A stretch of DNA of 64,000 nucleotides, taken from NCBI GenBank assembly GCA_024138025.1, contig JAMXBD010000823.1, forward strand, positions 496,001 through 560,000, written 5' to 3'. The position numbers and the translations under genes were made by a program. The notes beneath the pieces were generated by a model. It did not search any database, had not been told where the DNA came from, and worked only from the letters and a program-made list of their open reading frames with translations. The DNA is from Combretum micranthum. Lineage: Eukaryota > Streptophyta > Magnoliopsida > Myrtales > Combretaceae. Shown piece after piece: positions 10,912 through 23,427 of this stretch; the first letter of the stretch is position 1; each line of letters starts with the position of its first letter.

Positions 10912-12620
10912 CAAAAGACAAACGTATATTCTTAATGTATTTGACACTATAAACAACAAGAGATAAAACTTTATGCTAAAAAAATCCTATAATAAGATGC
11001 GTATTTTGTATCGAGCATGCAAAATTTTGTTTCATGTTAAATATATATATATATATATATATTGTCGTGAGGCTAGATCAACAGGCCATAAACCAGCCCA
11101 TGAACCTGTGGGTAGCCCCTAAGGCTACAAACGCTGATCTTAATAGAGCTTTTCAAGGCTGTTAGCTTGGCTTGTTTGAAAATTATCAAGCTCAACCTAG
11201 AGCCAAGTTTTTTATCAAGCCTAAAATCTAGGATCGAGCTTAACTTGTTTAGCTAAAAGAGTCTTATTTTGAGCTTGAGCTCGACTCATTTAAATAACCC
11301 CTTTTTTTCTTTTCTTTTTCTTTTCATACCTAAAAGTAATATAAAAGAGTTACTAAATATATATATACATATATATTAAGTAGAAATTAGTTTTGTTTTT
11401 TTTAATTATATATATTTATCATAAACATAGAACTTACAAATTTTACTAATGAGCTTATGAACAAACCTATTAACTAGCTTACCTGTGAGCCTATCCACGA
11501 GCTTAAAATGAGTCTATTCACGAGTCGACTTGTGAGCCTAAATTAAAGCTCGAACTCAACTTGTTTAGATAAAGAGGTTTTATCTTAGGCTCGAGCAGCT
11601 CTTTTACTAAACGAGCTTGAACCGAGTTAAGCTTGAAGCGGGCCATGCTCAAATAGCTTGACTCATTCACAGCCTTAGATTGGCCTTGGAACCAACCCAG
11701 CTAGGGTATAAGTAAGTTAGTTTCGAGGCACTCCATACCACACATGTGACTTCATGGGTTCAGGTTAGTATTAAACCAGTTTAGGCTTATGCCGATCTAG
11801 TTCCAAGTGCTATTTGATGCATGTCCATATTCAATAGTTGCTAATGGTTATGCTCCTTGGAACCTTGTTGAATCTTATGGTTAGTATACGTATATCTGCA
11901 AATGAGAAAAGCCAAGTTAAGCTTTCAGAGGTTCGATTTAAACTCATTTAAAAATTATCGAGTTCGAACTCAAGCTAATATTTTTATCTAGTTTGAAATT
12001 TATGTTTAATTTGGCTCATTTGGATAAATGAGTTTTTTTTCTTTAAACTCGAGTTCAACTTGTTTAGATAAATGATTTATTAAGCCCAAGTTCGAGGAGC
12101 TCACAAGTTTTAATGATAACATAGAATCTAAGAAACTAATTATGCAAATGCCAAATAGATATATGAATAAATAGATGACTACGTAATGAATAAATAGTAA
12201 TTTATAGATGTATCTGTATTATTAATTAGTTTTTTCGTTGCTTTCCCGCCTAAATGAGTGCCAACTCAAAAGCATAAATTAAAACATGATATTGATTTGT
12301 TTGGATAAACGAACTTTATTTTAAACTCAACTCGATCTGTTTGCTAAACAAGCTCGTGTAGTTCATAAGTAACATGGCTCACTTCTAGTCCTTGGTATTT
12401 CGGCCTATCCTTGATTGATTTTAGCCTTTTTTGCCAATGTTTTTTTTTTTTCCAGTTGCCTTGGTCATTAACACTTTGGCATCCGATAGCTTTGTTTGCA
12501 CTTCATGACCTAGCTTCATGATTTGATGTTTATTAATTTAAACTTATAAACCATTTTTTCTCATGTAAACTCACAATCCCTCATACTAAAAATTAATTGA
12601 GATAACACGTAGTGATTTTA
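10912..12620. other. Intergenic repeat rich in GAGCTCGA/TTGTTTAGATAAA motifs
   Basis: From about 11060 to 12410 the sequence repeatedly shows diverged versions of a GAGCTTGAGCTCGA motif next to TTGTTTAGATAAA(C)GAG, in both orientations. Such degenerate clusters are common in plant repeats and carry no gene. An (AT)n run sits at 11040-11062. I could not find element ends. Confidence 0.4.
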
Positions 12621-12844
12621 GGTAGTGTTTAGTTGCAAGACTGAACAAGAGAAGGAAAACTAGACTGTATTGTATAGGGAGTATTGTATAAAACAATTCT
12701 GTTGTACCATATTTCATGTACATGGTATTGGACGACATTGGATATATTTTTATTTAGAGATTTTATTTTTTATTTAGTTACAATATTTTTATACTATCAA
12801 TTAATAAAAAAAGGCAAAAATTTAAGTTTTATCCAATCATATTA

Positions 12845-15800
12845 TGTCGCCCCAACGTACCCTAAACGCGACAGCCTACCTACCGTACACAATATTAAAA
12901 CTTAAGAATGACTACGTCGTCACCGAAAGCTTTTATCTTGGCACAAACACATTCACATCAAAGGGAGACCGGTGGAGTAATGCATTTTAAGATATTGGCA
13001 GTGGAACATACAAAATAACACTTAATATATTTCATTGAAATATAAAGTCTTACAACTTCTAAGGGGCATTCCCTGATAATTTCCATAACAATGGTCTTAC
13101 TAAGATAAATAACTAAAGATAGAAGATTTTAAAAGAAATCTACTCTAAGACTTCAAAACAGAGTTCCTCCAAAAGCTTCCCAAAATAAAGATTCTACCAG
13201 ATGATTAAGTGGTATCGGGCAAAATAACGATCCTGCAATATCAAAAGTCTATAAGGGTAACCCATAACTAGTTTAGTGAGATATTCCTTACAAAAGTACT
13301 TATAACAGGCATTCAATCAAGTTCATTAACAAGCATATGAAATGCAACAACCATATGATCAAATAGTACATACAACAATCCGGTTTTGATATGTATGATG
13401 GATTTACCCCTCCATCGGTGGTTAGGGAATGATTTGAACTAGGCTCCAAACGACCTTCTTAAAAGTTTGCGCGCGTCTTGGGGTTCCAACGAACCATACC
13501 ACTAGTCCCCTGGCTTTCCATACCCATAGCGATCGATCCAGCTCAGCTACAACTTGAGGTCGTATTCCCCAAACGTCCTAAATCCTCAAGATATAACTAG
13601 GCAACTTACCTTTCCCGTCCCACGCTGAGGAGTAGTAGCAAAATTTCAAAATGATATTCTAAGTGATATGCACGAGTAATTTATTTATGGAGAATCAAAT
13701 CCGTCATTAATTTATTTAAAGCGTTCAAACAATAATTGCACACATAGCAATACATACATAGAAACAATTATATCAATCATAGATCGGGTTCCAATATACT
13801 TATCGTTCATTGATCGCACTTAAAATATTCACATACATAATCCCCATGATAACCCTCATGCATATCAATTTTATCTTTTCCTAACATTTAGTGCTCCATT
13901 TTACAAACACATGTGCGAATACATAAACGTAAAGGAAATTCACTCGTCCATAGTGATCTTCTATGAGTTGAAGTAATCCTCGGGGAAGAAAAGATCTTGG
14001 TCCTCGACACCTAAATAAAATAAATACCCGAAATAAGTATTTCATCCAAGATCTATTCAAATTCTCTAATTCTATCTTATTGAATTCGTCAAAATTCGTA
14101 TGAATGGAAATTTCAACTTAAAATGGCCATAACTTGCTCATTTTAACTCGGAATTTCGCATATTATATACCGATTTCTATTACTCGAAAAGATCTATCCA
14201 TTTCTAAGATTATTTTTATCAAAAGAAGTCATTTGGGTCTTGGAACAGTGACGTACACATTGTTGCGAAAATTCCATATTTTAAAACTTAAGTTTTCAAA
14301 CTTTTCTCCTTTGAAGAGTTCTTGTACAAAAATATAGATATTTGTATGGTTGAAAAATCCTTTGAATATATATATATATATATATACTCAAATTATATGT
14401 ATGAATTTAGTAGTATTGTCTCAACAATGATTTTTGTAAAGCAATGTGTCTTAAAAGTGAGAAAATGCTAAGACTTGAAAATTTTCCTTTTTAGTTTTGT
14501 TGGGAAAATTTCTTAAATCATCATAAGTGAGTATTTCCTCCATTTCTTAATATTGAGAATAATTAAATTTTCAAAAATTAATTTTAGTTTTGTTAAGATT
14601 CCTACAACTTTATTCTTAGTGTTTGAAAAATGTAGTTTTTCTAAATATTTCTTAGTTATGTGTTCTAAAGTTTTCTAAAGTTAGATCCACTTTAAATAAA
14701 TAATATCAATGATCTTTTAAGTTATTTATTATTTTTATTTCCTAAGTAAAGCTTATCCTTAAAAAGGTTATTCTTTGATAATTTTATAAATTTATCTAAA
14801 CCTTGGTATGTTGATGAAAGCTTTACATATGAGTTTAATAAAACTTTTGTTAAACAAAAAATTAAGTTTAAAAAAACTTTCTTATTTTCCATTGGTTTGA
14901 AAAGAGAGTTTGTGATAATTTTATTTTATGTATTCGTTGATAAAATCCCATATAGTATTATTACTAAAACTTGAGCTAAACTTATCTAACTTTTAGAAAA
15001 TATTCGTTTAGATAAAACTTTAAGTTTTTATGAAAAAAATTATTTCTTATGTGACAAAATTTATTTTTAAAGAAGTTCTTATTTTTATTACTTAAAAAAA
15101 CTCCTTTTCATTATGATTGAGACAATATCAACATGTTCATGCATTAATAAATATGAACCTTAGCTTCATCAAGGTATCCTGGGACTAAGAATAGACTAGT
15201 CCTAAAAGGAAAGGAAAAAAAGAAAAGAAAAGAAAGAAAATTGTTTTGAATTGATAAGGACAAGTCTAAGACTATAAAGACTAGTCTTAATAATTCATGA
15301 AATAAATAAATAAATTGCAAAGCATAGAAATAAATAAATAACAAGTGAGCTTATATGCTCTAAAAATATATATATACATAATATACATAATACTATATAG
15401 AAAGATTAGAGCAAATAATAATAACAATAACAACAACAACATAATAATAATAATAACTAATGTAAAATAGAAATACGAACAAAAACAAAACATGAACATA
15501 TTGTTACTTCTTTAACTCTCACGAGTCTAAAAAATATACACTAAGCTCATGCTAAGTTGTATGAACATGATGAGTATGTGTAAAAAACTTTTACCTAAGG
15601 TTATGTGTTTGTTAAAGAGGAAAAGAATGAGTTGTAGTAATATGTGGGAGATGGTTTTATAGAGAGAAGAGAAGACTTGGGAGAGTATTTGAGAGAGAGT
15701 GTTTGTGGAGTAATTTTGGTAGAGTTTTAGTAAGAAATGAGTTGTGTGAAAGAATGAAGGAGGAATTGGGTATTTATAGGGTTTTGGAGTGGAAACTAGG

Positions 15801-16491
15801 TGTAATTAAAAAAATAAAAAAAAATTAATTGAGAGTGATGAGAGAGAGGGAGTGGACGGCAAGGCTTTGAATAGAAGAGAAAAATTGATTAAATTTGTTG
15901 TTTTGTAATAAAAAGAAGTAATATGTAAAGTGTGATATGATTAAAGTTGTATGGGAAAGGTAAATTATAAAGTATAGGTATGGTAGAGTGTAAGAAAAGA
16001 GTATAAGAAAAAGTAGAGATGGTGAAATAGTAATGAATAGTAGAAATAGTACTATGAATAGTAACTAGATAATTAAAATACCGGTAGTAAAGAAAATATG
16101 CGTACGGCCTATATCTGATATTTTTAGTTACTGTAAAATTTTAAAATTGAAATTTTTAAAAACATTATATTTTTACGAGTCTATTGGTGTCGTCGGAATA
16201 TTTTCACTATCAAGTGCACTTAGGCATGGTTTTCGAAAACTGATCCCGTTCGGATCCGAAAGACACTAGAAAATTGCAAATCTGGTATTTTTAACCTTTC
16301 CTATATTATTACGAACCATTTTCTACAATTATCTTAATTTCGTTGTTAGGGTTTAAGAACACGGGATTACCGGATCTAGATTCATAGACTAAACATAGAA
16401 TTAGGTTAACTTTAAGGTTCCGGTTTGACTTCCGGTTCAACTTCCTGTTCTTAGGTTTGCTTATATTTACCAAAAAATCTAGGGGCTTACA
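12845..16491 (-). mobile_element. Solo LTR, family A copy 1 (3647 bp), TSD TATTA
   Basis: On the plus strand it starts TGTCGCCCCAACG and ends GGGGCTTACA, with perfect flanking TATTA (12840-12844 and 16492-16496). The ends form a short inverted repeat, and no terminal direct repeat, primer site or purine tract lies inside, so the whole unit behaves as one long LTR. It shares ordered blocks with the copies at 23428, 44885, 52736 and 56178: TTTAGTGAGATATTCC near 13274, GGATTTACCCCTCC near 13399, the ACTCGGAATTTCGC block at 14117-14237, and the GACTAGTC-rich stretch at 15180-15296. I set orientation by matching the TGTAAACCCC start of copy 52736. No protein-coding frame is supported. Ty3/gypsy of Tekay/Del type is plausible but unproven. 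Confidence 0.82.
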
Positions 16492-16862
16492 TATTAAGAG
16501 TTTTATTCAATCCTAAATACATTTTGTAAACCAAACATGGTATAATGACCTTTATCCAATCCATCAATGAAAATTAGTGCAAACAAATGCTACCTTAGGA
16601 TACTATTCTATATCACAATTTGCGTCTTCTTTAATACGCATTCAGATAAAATTATGTGACTATGTTTGATTCAGAATATCATATATCTTAATACAAATAA
16701 TTATGTCGACTATTGTCTTGTGGGGTTAAGCTAATGGTTTTTGTATGTTTGATATATAATTAAATAAAGTATGAATACGAATTTTGTAATTTTTAAAAAT
16801 AAATATGGAAGTAATAATTATTATTTTTAGTTGTATTTAAAATGACATTAGTAATGTGTTCT
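16492..16862. other. Spacer; possible right half of a MITE split by the family A LTR
   Basis: Sequence near 16520-16550 (AAACCAAACATGGTATA) pairs with the reverse complement of sequence near 12620-12640 (GTAGTGTTTAGTTGC). This could be one inverted-repeat element interrupted by the LTR. The rest is AT-rich with no gene. Confidence 0.3.
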
Positions 16863-17163
16863 TGTAGACACTCAATTTGTGCCAAATTAAGGGTTTAATA
16901 TATGGTAAAAATGAATATTATAATAAGTCCAAAAATTACAATTAAAAAAACACATTTATAATATATGATAATAGATTTATGTAGAAAAAAGAATTAACAA
17001 TCACATAGTGTTAAATAAAAATTAATGTGTTTAATATAATATAGTTTGAATTATATGTAATTTGGACCAATTAAATAACCATAATGAATTGATTTATTTA
17101 TTTGGGTTCAGTTTAAATCCTTAAATTTATTTTATATGCAAACTAAATTGAAACTTGGGTTAA

Positions 17164-17218
17164 TAGCTTGTATAGTAAGACATGCTCACTACATTTGAGA
17201 GGCTAGGGTTAGAATCTA
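17164..17218 (+). other. tRNA-like motif in family T LTR (degenerate)
   Basis: TAGCTTGTATAGTAAGAC followed by GGGTTAGAATCTAG resembles A and B boxes at tRNA-like spacing. Its place, about 300 bp from the LTR start, matches the other two copies. More degenerate than they are. Confidence 0.3.
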
Positions 17219-17730
17219 GATAATGACAAAAATAAGCCTTTTATCTTCTCTCATCCATGTGCCACGTGTCCTCCTGATTGACTACAAAGTCATCTTCAAC
17301 CTCTACTCTAGAAGATTTTTAGCACGCAAAACATGCTTGGTCAACCATGTTCATGTTATTTTTATCACTTTTACTTCATCATTTCACCAAATCAATGGTG
17401 AAATCATCAAGTAAACTTGTAATACTATGAATCGAGATTGAAAAGTGTCTCGATTCAAAGTTTTATGCAGTCAAAATGAGGCTTGAAAATTATGAAAACT
17501 TTAAAATGTGGATGAAGCTCAATCACCATTAATGGTGATTTCGAGCAAAATCAACCAAGATGAAGCTTCTTGAGCATCAAAATGAAAGGAATATTCAAAT
17601 CATTTAAATTTCCACAGTAAAAATTCAGTCAAAATTCGAATTTCCTTCCATGTTTATTCAAAACCCTAATTTCTTTCAATTCGCAATTACGCGATTTTAA
17701 TCTCTTTCCATGTTAATTCGAGCTCCATTT

Positions 17731-17738
17731 CTATAAAC
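17731..17738 (+). promoter_or_regulatory. TATA box of family T LTR
   Basis: CTATAAAC followed by AGGAGCTC corresponds to CTATAAATAGGGGG at the homologous place of the minus-strand copy (63305-63316). The agreement between copies supports it as the LTR promoter and fixes LTR orientation. Confidence 0.5.
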
Positions 17739-19173
17739 AGGAGCTCGACAATGGCATCTAGAGAAGAATAAAACAGAAAAATCGCTCAAAAAGGCAAATG
17801 GAAGTAATCTTTAAAGTTAACGTTTTGGAAAAGTTTTCTTTGAATTTCTTTTCTTGCCGGAAAATTTGGAGAAAATCAACACCACAGAGAGCTTCGTGAA
17901 GTTGCAAACTTCCTATTGGTAGCTTGGGTTGTGTTGGAGGACGTCGGAATCACCTCCGACCAGCACACCGCCGCCGCACCATTGCTGCTACATCTTAAAC
18001 ACCACCTTGGGCTCATTTTTTGACGAAACCGACATCACCGGAGTGTCCAGCATCCTCAAATTAGCTAAGATCGACACTTCCGCCGCCTCCACAGCCACCG
18101 AAAAGGCCAGTTACCATTCTGCTGGTCCTTTGAACCATTTACATCGCAGTCCGACCCGATTCATATCCAAACCCGCGGACGTGCATTCAATTCCGACTTG
18201 TAAGTTCACTTCGTTTTTTGCTTTTTATATTTCGTTTTACAATAAATTGTAAATAATGAATAAACTATAAAGTAATAAAAAAAGGGAAAACCATAAAAAG
18301 GATAAAAATGAAAATAAAAAGTAAACATAATAATGATTCCCTTACATGTAAATAGTAATAAAAGTGATAAAAAATAAAAGTAAAAAATTAAAAATAATAA
18401 ATTTAGATATTTAAAATAGTAATTACAAGAAAAAAGATAATAAAATATACATAAAAATGATTAAGGAAATGTTTTTAACACCGAGAAAAGTCTTTATTTT
18501 TCTTGAGAAAAGGTTAAATTGGTTGTCTTTCAAGTCCTTTCAAGGTCCTTACCATCTCTTTTTTTTCTCTTCTTTAAAAAAAAAAAAAAAACCTTAAAGT
18601 GAAAGAGTTTAAGATGAAAAAGAAACCGACTGCTAAAGATTTTATAAAAAAAAAATCACATGATATATGATCTTAAATAATAAGTACGTAGGCACTTCTA
18701 GGATAACCTTAAATATGAAAAGGTTTTTATTCATTATATTTTTGTAAGTAGTAAATTGATTTTTCATTTGTTGTAAATATTATAATAATTTGTTGTTGAT
18801 TGGTTAATGTATTGTAAATACCATGCTTTGTTATATTAGTGAATTTTTTAGCATTTAAAGAGTAAACTTTAACTAAAGAATTTTAAAAGAGTAACCACAT
18901 GGTTTTAATACGATAGCCATCGAATCTAGAATTTTTAGTAAATTAAAAACTTATTTCAAAATTGGTTTTTATCGTAGATCTGAAGTCAAGTTAGGATATA
19001 AACTCATTGATTATAACTTGTATGTTTTTTTCGTTACATTGGGCGGCGAAAGTTTTTAAAATTGAACATTTCTTTCAATTTTCAGTCAAGGATTCGTATC
19101 AAATGTGTTAGAGTTTAATATGGATCGAATTGAAAGAAATATTTGCAGCATAAAAATAAACTCATAGAGTATA

Positions 19174-19706
19174 GTTGTTTTTCAAACCAAAATATTGTAA
19201 TACTACTTTCACAGGAGGAATGGCTTTTCCATAATATCGCTGTGACATTAACCAATCGTATTAATGGCATACTCACGAAGGAATTCAAACCTCTAGAAGA
19301 TTAGGAATATTTTCGTCGAAATTGACCAAGTTAATTATGAACAATACATGACGATGACATTTCTTCTAAACTGGAGAATACCCACAAGCATTATTTTTGC
19401 TTTAGCTTTTTGATGTAATCACTCAATGACCAACTACCCAAGAAACTAATTATTAATAGGTAGTGAGAAAAATGTTCCCTTAGTCAATATCCAACAGCTT
19501 GAAAAACACTGGTAGGGACAACCCAAAATATCCTAATAAAACGAACCCAACACGTTGAAGAAAACCTACGCCCAAACAACTCCTCCAATACACGCTGAAA
19601 TTGGATCCATCACGCAAGTGCGAAGCAAAAGAACAAAAAATTCTTACTGTAATTTCCCTTCTACTTAAAACCCTTCTTTCTTTCTCTCCTTTAAACCCCT
19701 AAGGCA
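19174..19706 (+). promoter_or_regulatory. Upstream region and 5' leader of the LEA gene
   Basis: This is the single-copy-looking DNA between the family T solo LTR and the gene start. It has a CCAAT-like motif near 19251 and a C/T-rich leader (about 19665-19700) just before the ATG, as is common in plant 5' UTRs. No clear TATA box was identified. Confidence 0.4.
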
Positions 19707-20374
19707 ATGGTTGACGGAGATCAAGCTAGGCCGCTAGCCCGAGCGGGAGTCTTAGGAGTGACGAAGGTTTCCGGGCATCAGGTTTAGATCCTGCAAAAAT
19801 CCGCAAGCGAAGATGTATCAAATGCTGTGGTTGCTTCGCTGCGATTATACTAATCCAAGCTGTGGTGATTATAATATTGGCATTCACGGTGTTCCGAGTG
19901 AAAGAGCCTTCCATCAATTTAAACAACGTGATAATCACCAAGCTCGAACTTATCAATGGAACCATTCCCAAACCCGGTGTCAACATGTCATTAATAGCAG
20001 ATGTTTCAGTTAAGAATCCTAATGTTGCGTCCTTCAAGTATACTAATACCACAACAACTCTCTACTACCATGGTATCACCGTAGGCGAGGCACGCGGTCC
20101 GGCCGGCCGGGCGAAGGCTAGGCGAACGATGCGCATGAATATCACGGTCGATATTATTCCTGATAGGATTACGAGCAGTCCTGATTTGACCTCGGATATA
20201 GGTTCCGGGCTGCTTCCAATGAGTAGCTATTCAAGAATCCCAGGGAGAGTCAAGTTGATCAACATCATCAAGAAACATGTTATTGTGAAAATGAATTGTA
20301 CTATGGTTATGAATATATCAACCCGTGCTATTCAAGAACAGAAGTGCAAGAGGCGTGTCAATCTCCACTTCTAG
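19707..20374 (+). CDS. LEA_2 / NHL-type hydroxyproline-rich membrane protein, with an apparent 1-nt frameshift near the start
   Basis: The intact frame to the TAG at 20372 gives a typical plant LEA_2 (WHy-domain) protein: a basic Cys-rich juxtamembrane stretch (KRRCIKCCGC, about residues 34-42), one transmembrane helix (about 43-64, ending AFTVFRVKEPSI), then the extracytosolic LEA14/WHy domain with N-glycosylation-type Asn sites and the motif TTTLYYHGITVGEARGPAGR. The tail reads RVNLHF. Length, about 222 residues, fits the family. The ATG at 19707 (context AAGGCAATGG) encodes MVDGDQARPLAR, as family N-termini do, but that frame stops at 19785. The RSDEGF...LDPAKIRKRR frame is offset and has no ATG of its own before an upstream TAG at 19727. 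One base seems lost between about 19736 and 19754, so it is either a recent pseudogene or a sequence error. The family acts at the plasma membrane or ER in stress and defence responses; the role of this copy is unknown. Confidence 0.85.
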
Positions 20375-22049
20375 GGGTTTAGTTTAGTTGCTAATTTTCA
20401 CTACAAATTTAGTTATGTTTGTTTGAGATTATGTGTAAAGCAGAAATATAGCAGAACTGATAGTTGTTAACATAAATCACTGTGAGAGTTTTACTATATA
20501 CCTTTTTCCTCTGATGTATCGATTTTCCGAAATTTTCCTACTTCGTATATATTATTATGTATAATATTGTTGAAAAAAGAAAAATTCAAACTATAAATAA
20601 CATGTGCTTCCTAATCATGGCTTTGATATCTACAATTTAATTTGTAAAATTAAACCTGACATATTTTTATAATTTATTTAGAATACGCTATTAGTGTAAT
20701 AAATAAATCATACGTTCTGTTTGAATCCCACGATTAGGAAGACACACATATTTCTGGTGTACATGAAAAATTCCAATAAAATCTCAAGTGAAGTAAACAC
20801 GATGTCGGGTGCTTCAGGAAAAAAAGATAGATGGATACTTGGTCCATCTATCTTAGATAGACTCTTCATTAGAAGTCTGTCAAATAAAAAATTATACCGT
20901 AGTAGATCCATATACAGTATTATATGCAGTATCATTTTTTTATTTAATAAATTCTTAATGATGGAATCATCTAATAAAGTTGTCGGAATCAATCCGAATG
21001 ACCCGACTGGTTTAATCTTGAATCAGTCAACTTGACCGGATCTACTGGGTCTGAAGGTACACATATTAAAAAAAGGAAAAAAAGCAAAAGCCAACCTGCT
21101 GTAAGTAAGTCGTGTAACCAGTAGTAGTGCAGTACAACATAAGTCAAAAAGTAAAATGTAAAAACACAGAAGTGACGGAACAAAGCAAACTCAATGTAAA
21201 TAATATATTAAAGAACCGTAAAAGAAGAAAACTAAAAGCAAAGAAATAGAATACCCTAGAAGCAGCAAAATCAAAATAATAAAATAAAATAAATAAAAAT
21301 TAAAATTTAAATATTTATTTATATTTTATTATAAATTTATAAATATAATCTTATATCATATTTATTTAATAATTAATTAATGAATTTGATCAAAAATAAA
21401 TTTAATTAAATAATATCTTATATATTTTTTATAATTAAATTTTTTATACTTTTACTTTTTCATATTCTAATTTGATTTTGATTGAATCTGATTCAATTCT
21501 CGATCTTTACCTCTAATTTATTCAGGTAATCCTTTATCCAATTCTGACAGCATTGCTACCTAACTAGATAAAGAAAGGATTTATCCACCGTGTACTCGTA
21601 GGTCACATGAAAACATACTGGGGAGCCACCATAGCTGACCTTGAGCACTGAACGGATTCTTAAGTTATTACGGAGACTCTGATTGTTGACATTTAGTGGG
21701 AATGAAAGAATCAGCCGACTTGTTTTATCTATCATATTAATGTTCATGTGTATGGGACTAAAATTAGCGATCCAGGGGACGCTATGTTAGTCGTGAGTCT
21801 GACTTGGGTTGTCGTTGGTCATCATTTGACAAAATTAAAAATGAGGCCTAAAAAGTCTATTTTCCCCCAATACCGCATCACAACACACCACAAACTTTTA
21901 GGGATGGATTTGGCTTAAATCACCAAATTTTATCCTAATTTTAGGATATGGTCCGAATGGTTAGATTATACACAATTAACTCATTACCATCGAATTTTGA
22001 TAGGCTAAAAATATTATTTTTTTAGGACGATAATTTTATCACATTTTGG
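20375..22049. other. 3' flank of LEA gene and AT-rich intergenic DNA
   Basis: Begins with the likely 3' UTR; no polyadenylation site can be fixed. Near 20995-21060 lies a CCCGACTGG/GTCAACTTGACCGG stretch of a kind common in plant repeats. Long A/T runs occupy about 21270-21450. No coding frame is recognisable. Confidence 0.4.
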
Positions 22050-23030
22050 TAAATTCGTCTTATTATAGTAAGTGATAAATGTATTTGATTCTGATAAGTT
22101 TGTTGTATTCTGATAATTTATCTACTAGTTTTATCTTTTTGTAATAGATGGTAATTTTGTACGATTATGCTAAGGTTATCTTATTTCGATAGATTGATTT
22201 TATACTAACTTTTAGAAATAATAAATTTATTGTATTCTAGTAGGTTTGTCTAATTGTGATATCTGTTATTTTTGTTGAATTCTGATAACTTATCACATTG
22301 TGGTTATTTTGTCTAATTGGTATATAGTAAATTTGTGATACTTTGTTAAGTTTGCTACGTTTTGGTAGTTTGTCTTTTAATACTAGGTAGTAGATTTGTC
22401 ATACTCTGATAAGTTTGTCGCGTTTTGGTAGTTTGTTTTTAGTACTAAGTGATAGATTTGTCATACCTGATGAATATATCGTGTTTTTTTAGTTTGTCTT
22501 ATAGTTTTATCTTTTAGTACTAACTACTAAGTGGTACATTTGTCATATTATAATAAGTTTGTCGCATTTTAGTAGTTTGTCTTTTGTTACTAAGTAGTAG
22601 ATTTGTCATGCTCTGATAAGTTTATTGCATTTTGGTAGTTTATCTTTTAGTACTAAGTGATATATTTATCATACTCTGATAAGTTTGTTACATTTTGATA
22701 GTTTGTTTTGTAGTTTTGTCTTTTAGTACTAATTGGTAAATTTGTCTTATTATGATAAGTTTATCGTATTTTGACAAGTTGATTTTATGCAAACTTTTTG
22801 AAGTAGGAAGTTCGTTACATTCTAGTTGTTTATCTAATTATGGTATGTGCTATTTTTATCGGATTTTGTTAACTTCATCTCATTGTGATAAATTTGTTTG
22901 ATTCTTGTATATAGTAGATTTGTTATATTCCGGTACGTTTATTGCGTTATGGTAGTTTTCTGCTAGTGCTAAGTGGTAAATTTATAAGATTTGGTAAGTT
23001 TGTTGCATTGTAGTAAGTACATATTATTTA
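22050..23030 (+). repeat. Degenerate tandem array, unit about 65 bp
   Basis: A unit built around GATAAGTTTGTCGCATTTTGG, TAGTTTGTCTTTTAGTACTA and AGTGGTAGATTTGTCATA recurs about a dozen times with substitutions and partial units. It is clearest from 22380 to 22780 and fades on both sides. No coding sequence. It looks like an old minisatellite, not a young satellite. Confidence 0.7.
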
Positions 23031-23427
23031 TAACATTTATGCGTTGTACATTTATCATTGCATTATGATATGATTGCCATATTGTGGTAACTTTAAGACC
23101 AGTTCACTCGATTACGTCTTAAAATTAGGTTGCAAGTACTTTTATGATCTCATCAAGAGACCGTATTGCTAATACTGAAAATTTTTAATACATGTTAGAT
23201 GTTATATGTATAATAATGAATAAATACTGATAAAATTTTGATAGATGATAATATTTATAAATTATACATGACGGTTTATCTAAAAACTTTTCATTAATTT
23301 CAATCAAGTATTCAAGCATAATTAATATCCCTCTATTGTTGGTACATGTGAAATACACACAATGAATCTTTTCGCATAAACAAACTAATTTGCACTTTTT
23401 CAATTAGTGGGATTCTTATATCTATCC
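23031..23427. other. Spacer before family A copy 2, no gene seen
   Basis: AT-rich sequence with only short frames. Ends in TATCC, the left target duplicate of the next LTR. Confidence 0.45.

Larger units (their letters stand above)
16863..19173 (+). mobile_element. Solo LTR, family T (2311 bp), upstream of the LEA gene
   Basis: Starts TGTAGACACTCAATTTGTGCC and matches the family T LTR at 61338-63985 read in reverse. The shared order is tRNA-like motif, TATA box, GC-rich stretch, GTACGTAGGCAC (18684), and the GCGA...AATTAAA/ATTCAA terminal block. The end is placed at about 19173 by alignment with the terminal GCTCGACA of the other copy; here it reads AGAGTATA, so the final CA has mutated. Flanks GTTCT (16858-16862) and GTTGT (19174-19178) agree in four of five bases. 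The GC-rich stretch (about 17925-18190) opens a 107-codon frame of Pro/Ser/Thr-rich sequence that I regard as LTR DNA, not a gene. Confidence 0.7.

Noticed and set aside
17929..18252. 107-codon Pro/Ser/Thr-rich frame upstream of the LEA gene
   Set aside because: Falls in the GC-rich transcribed part of the family T LTR, homologous to the non-coding stretch at 62440-63070.
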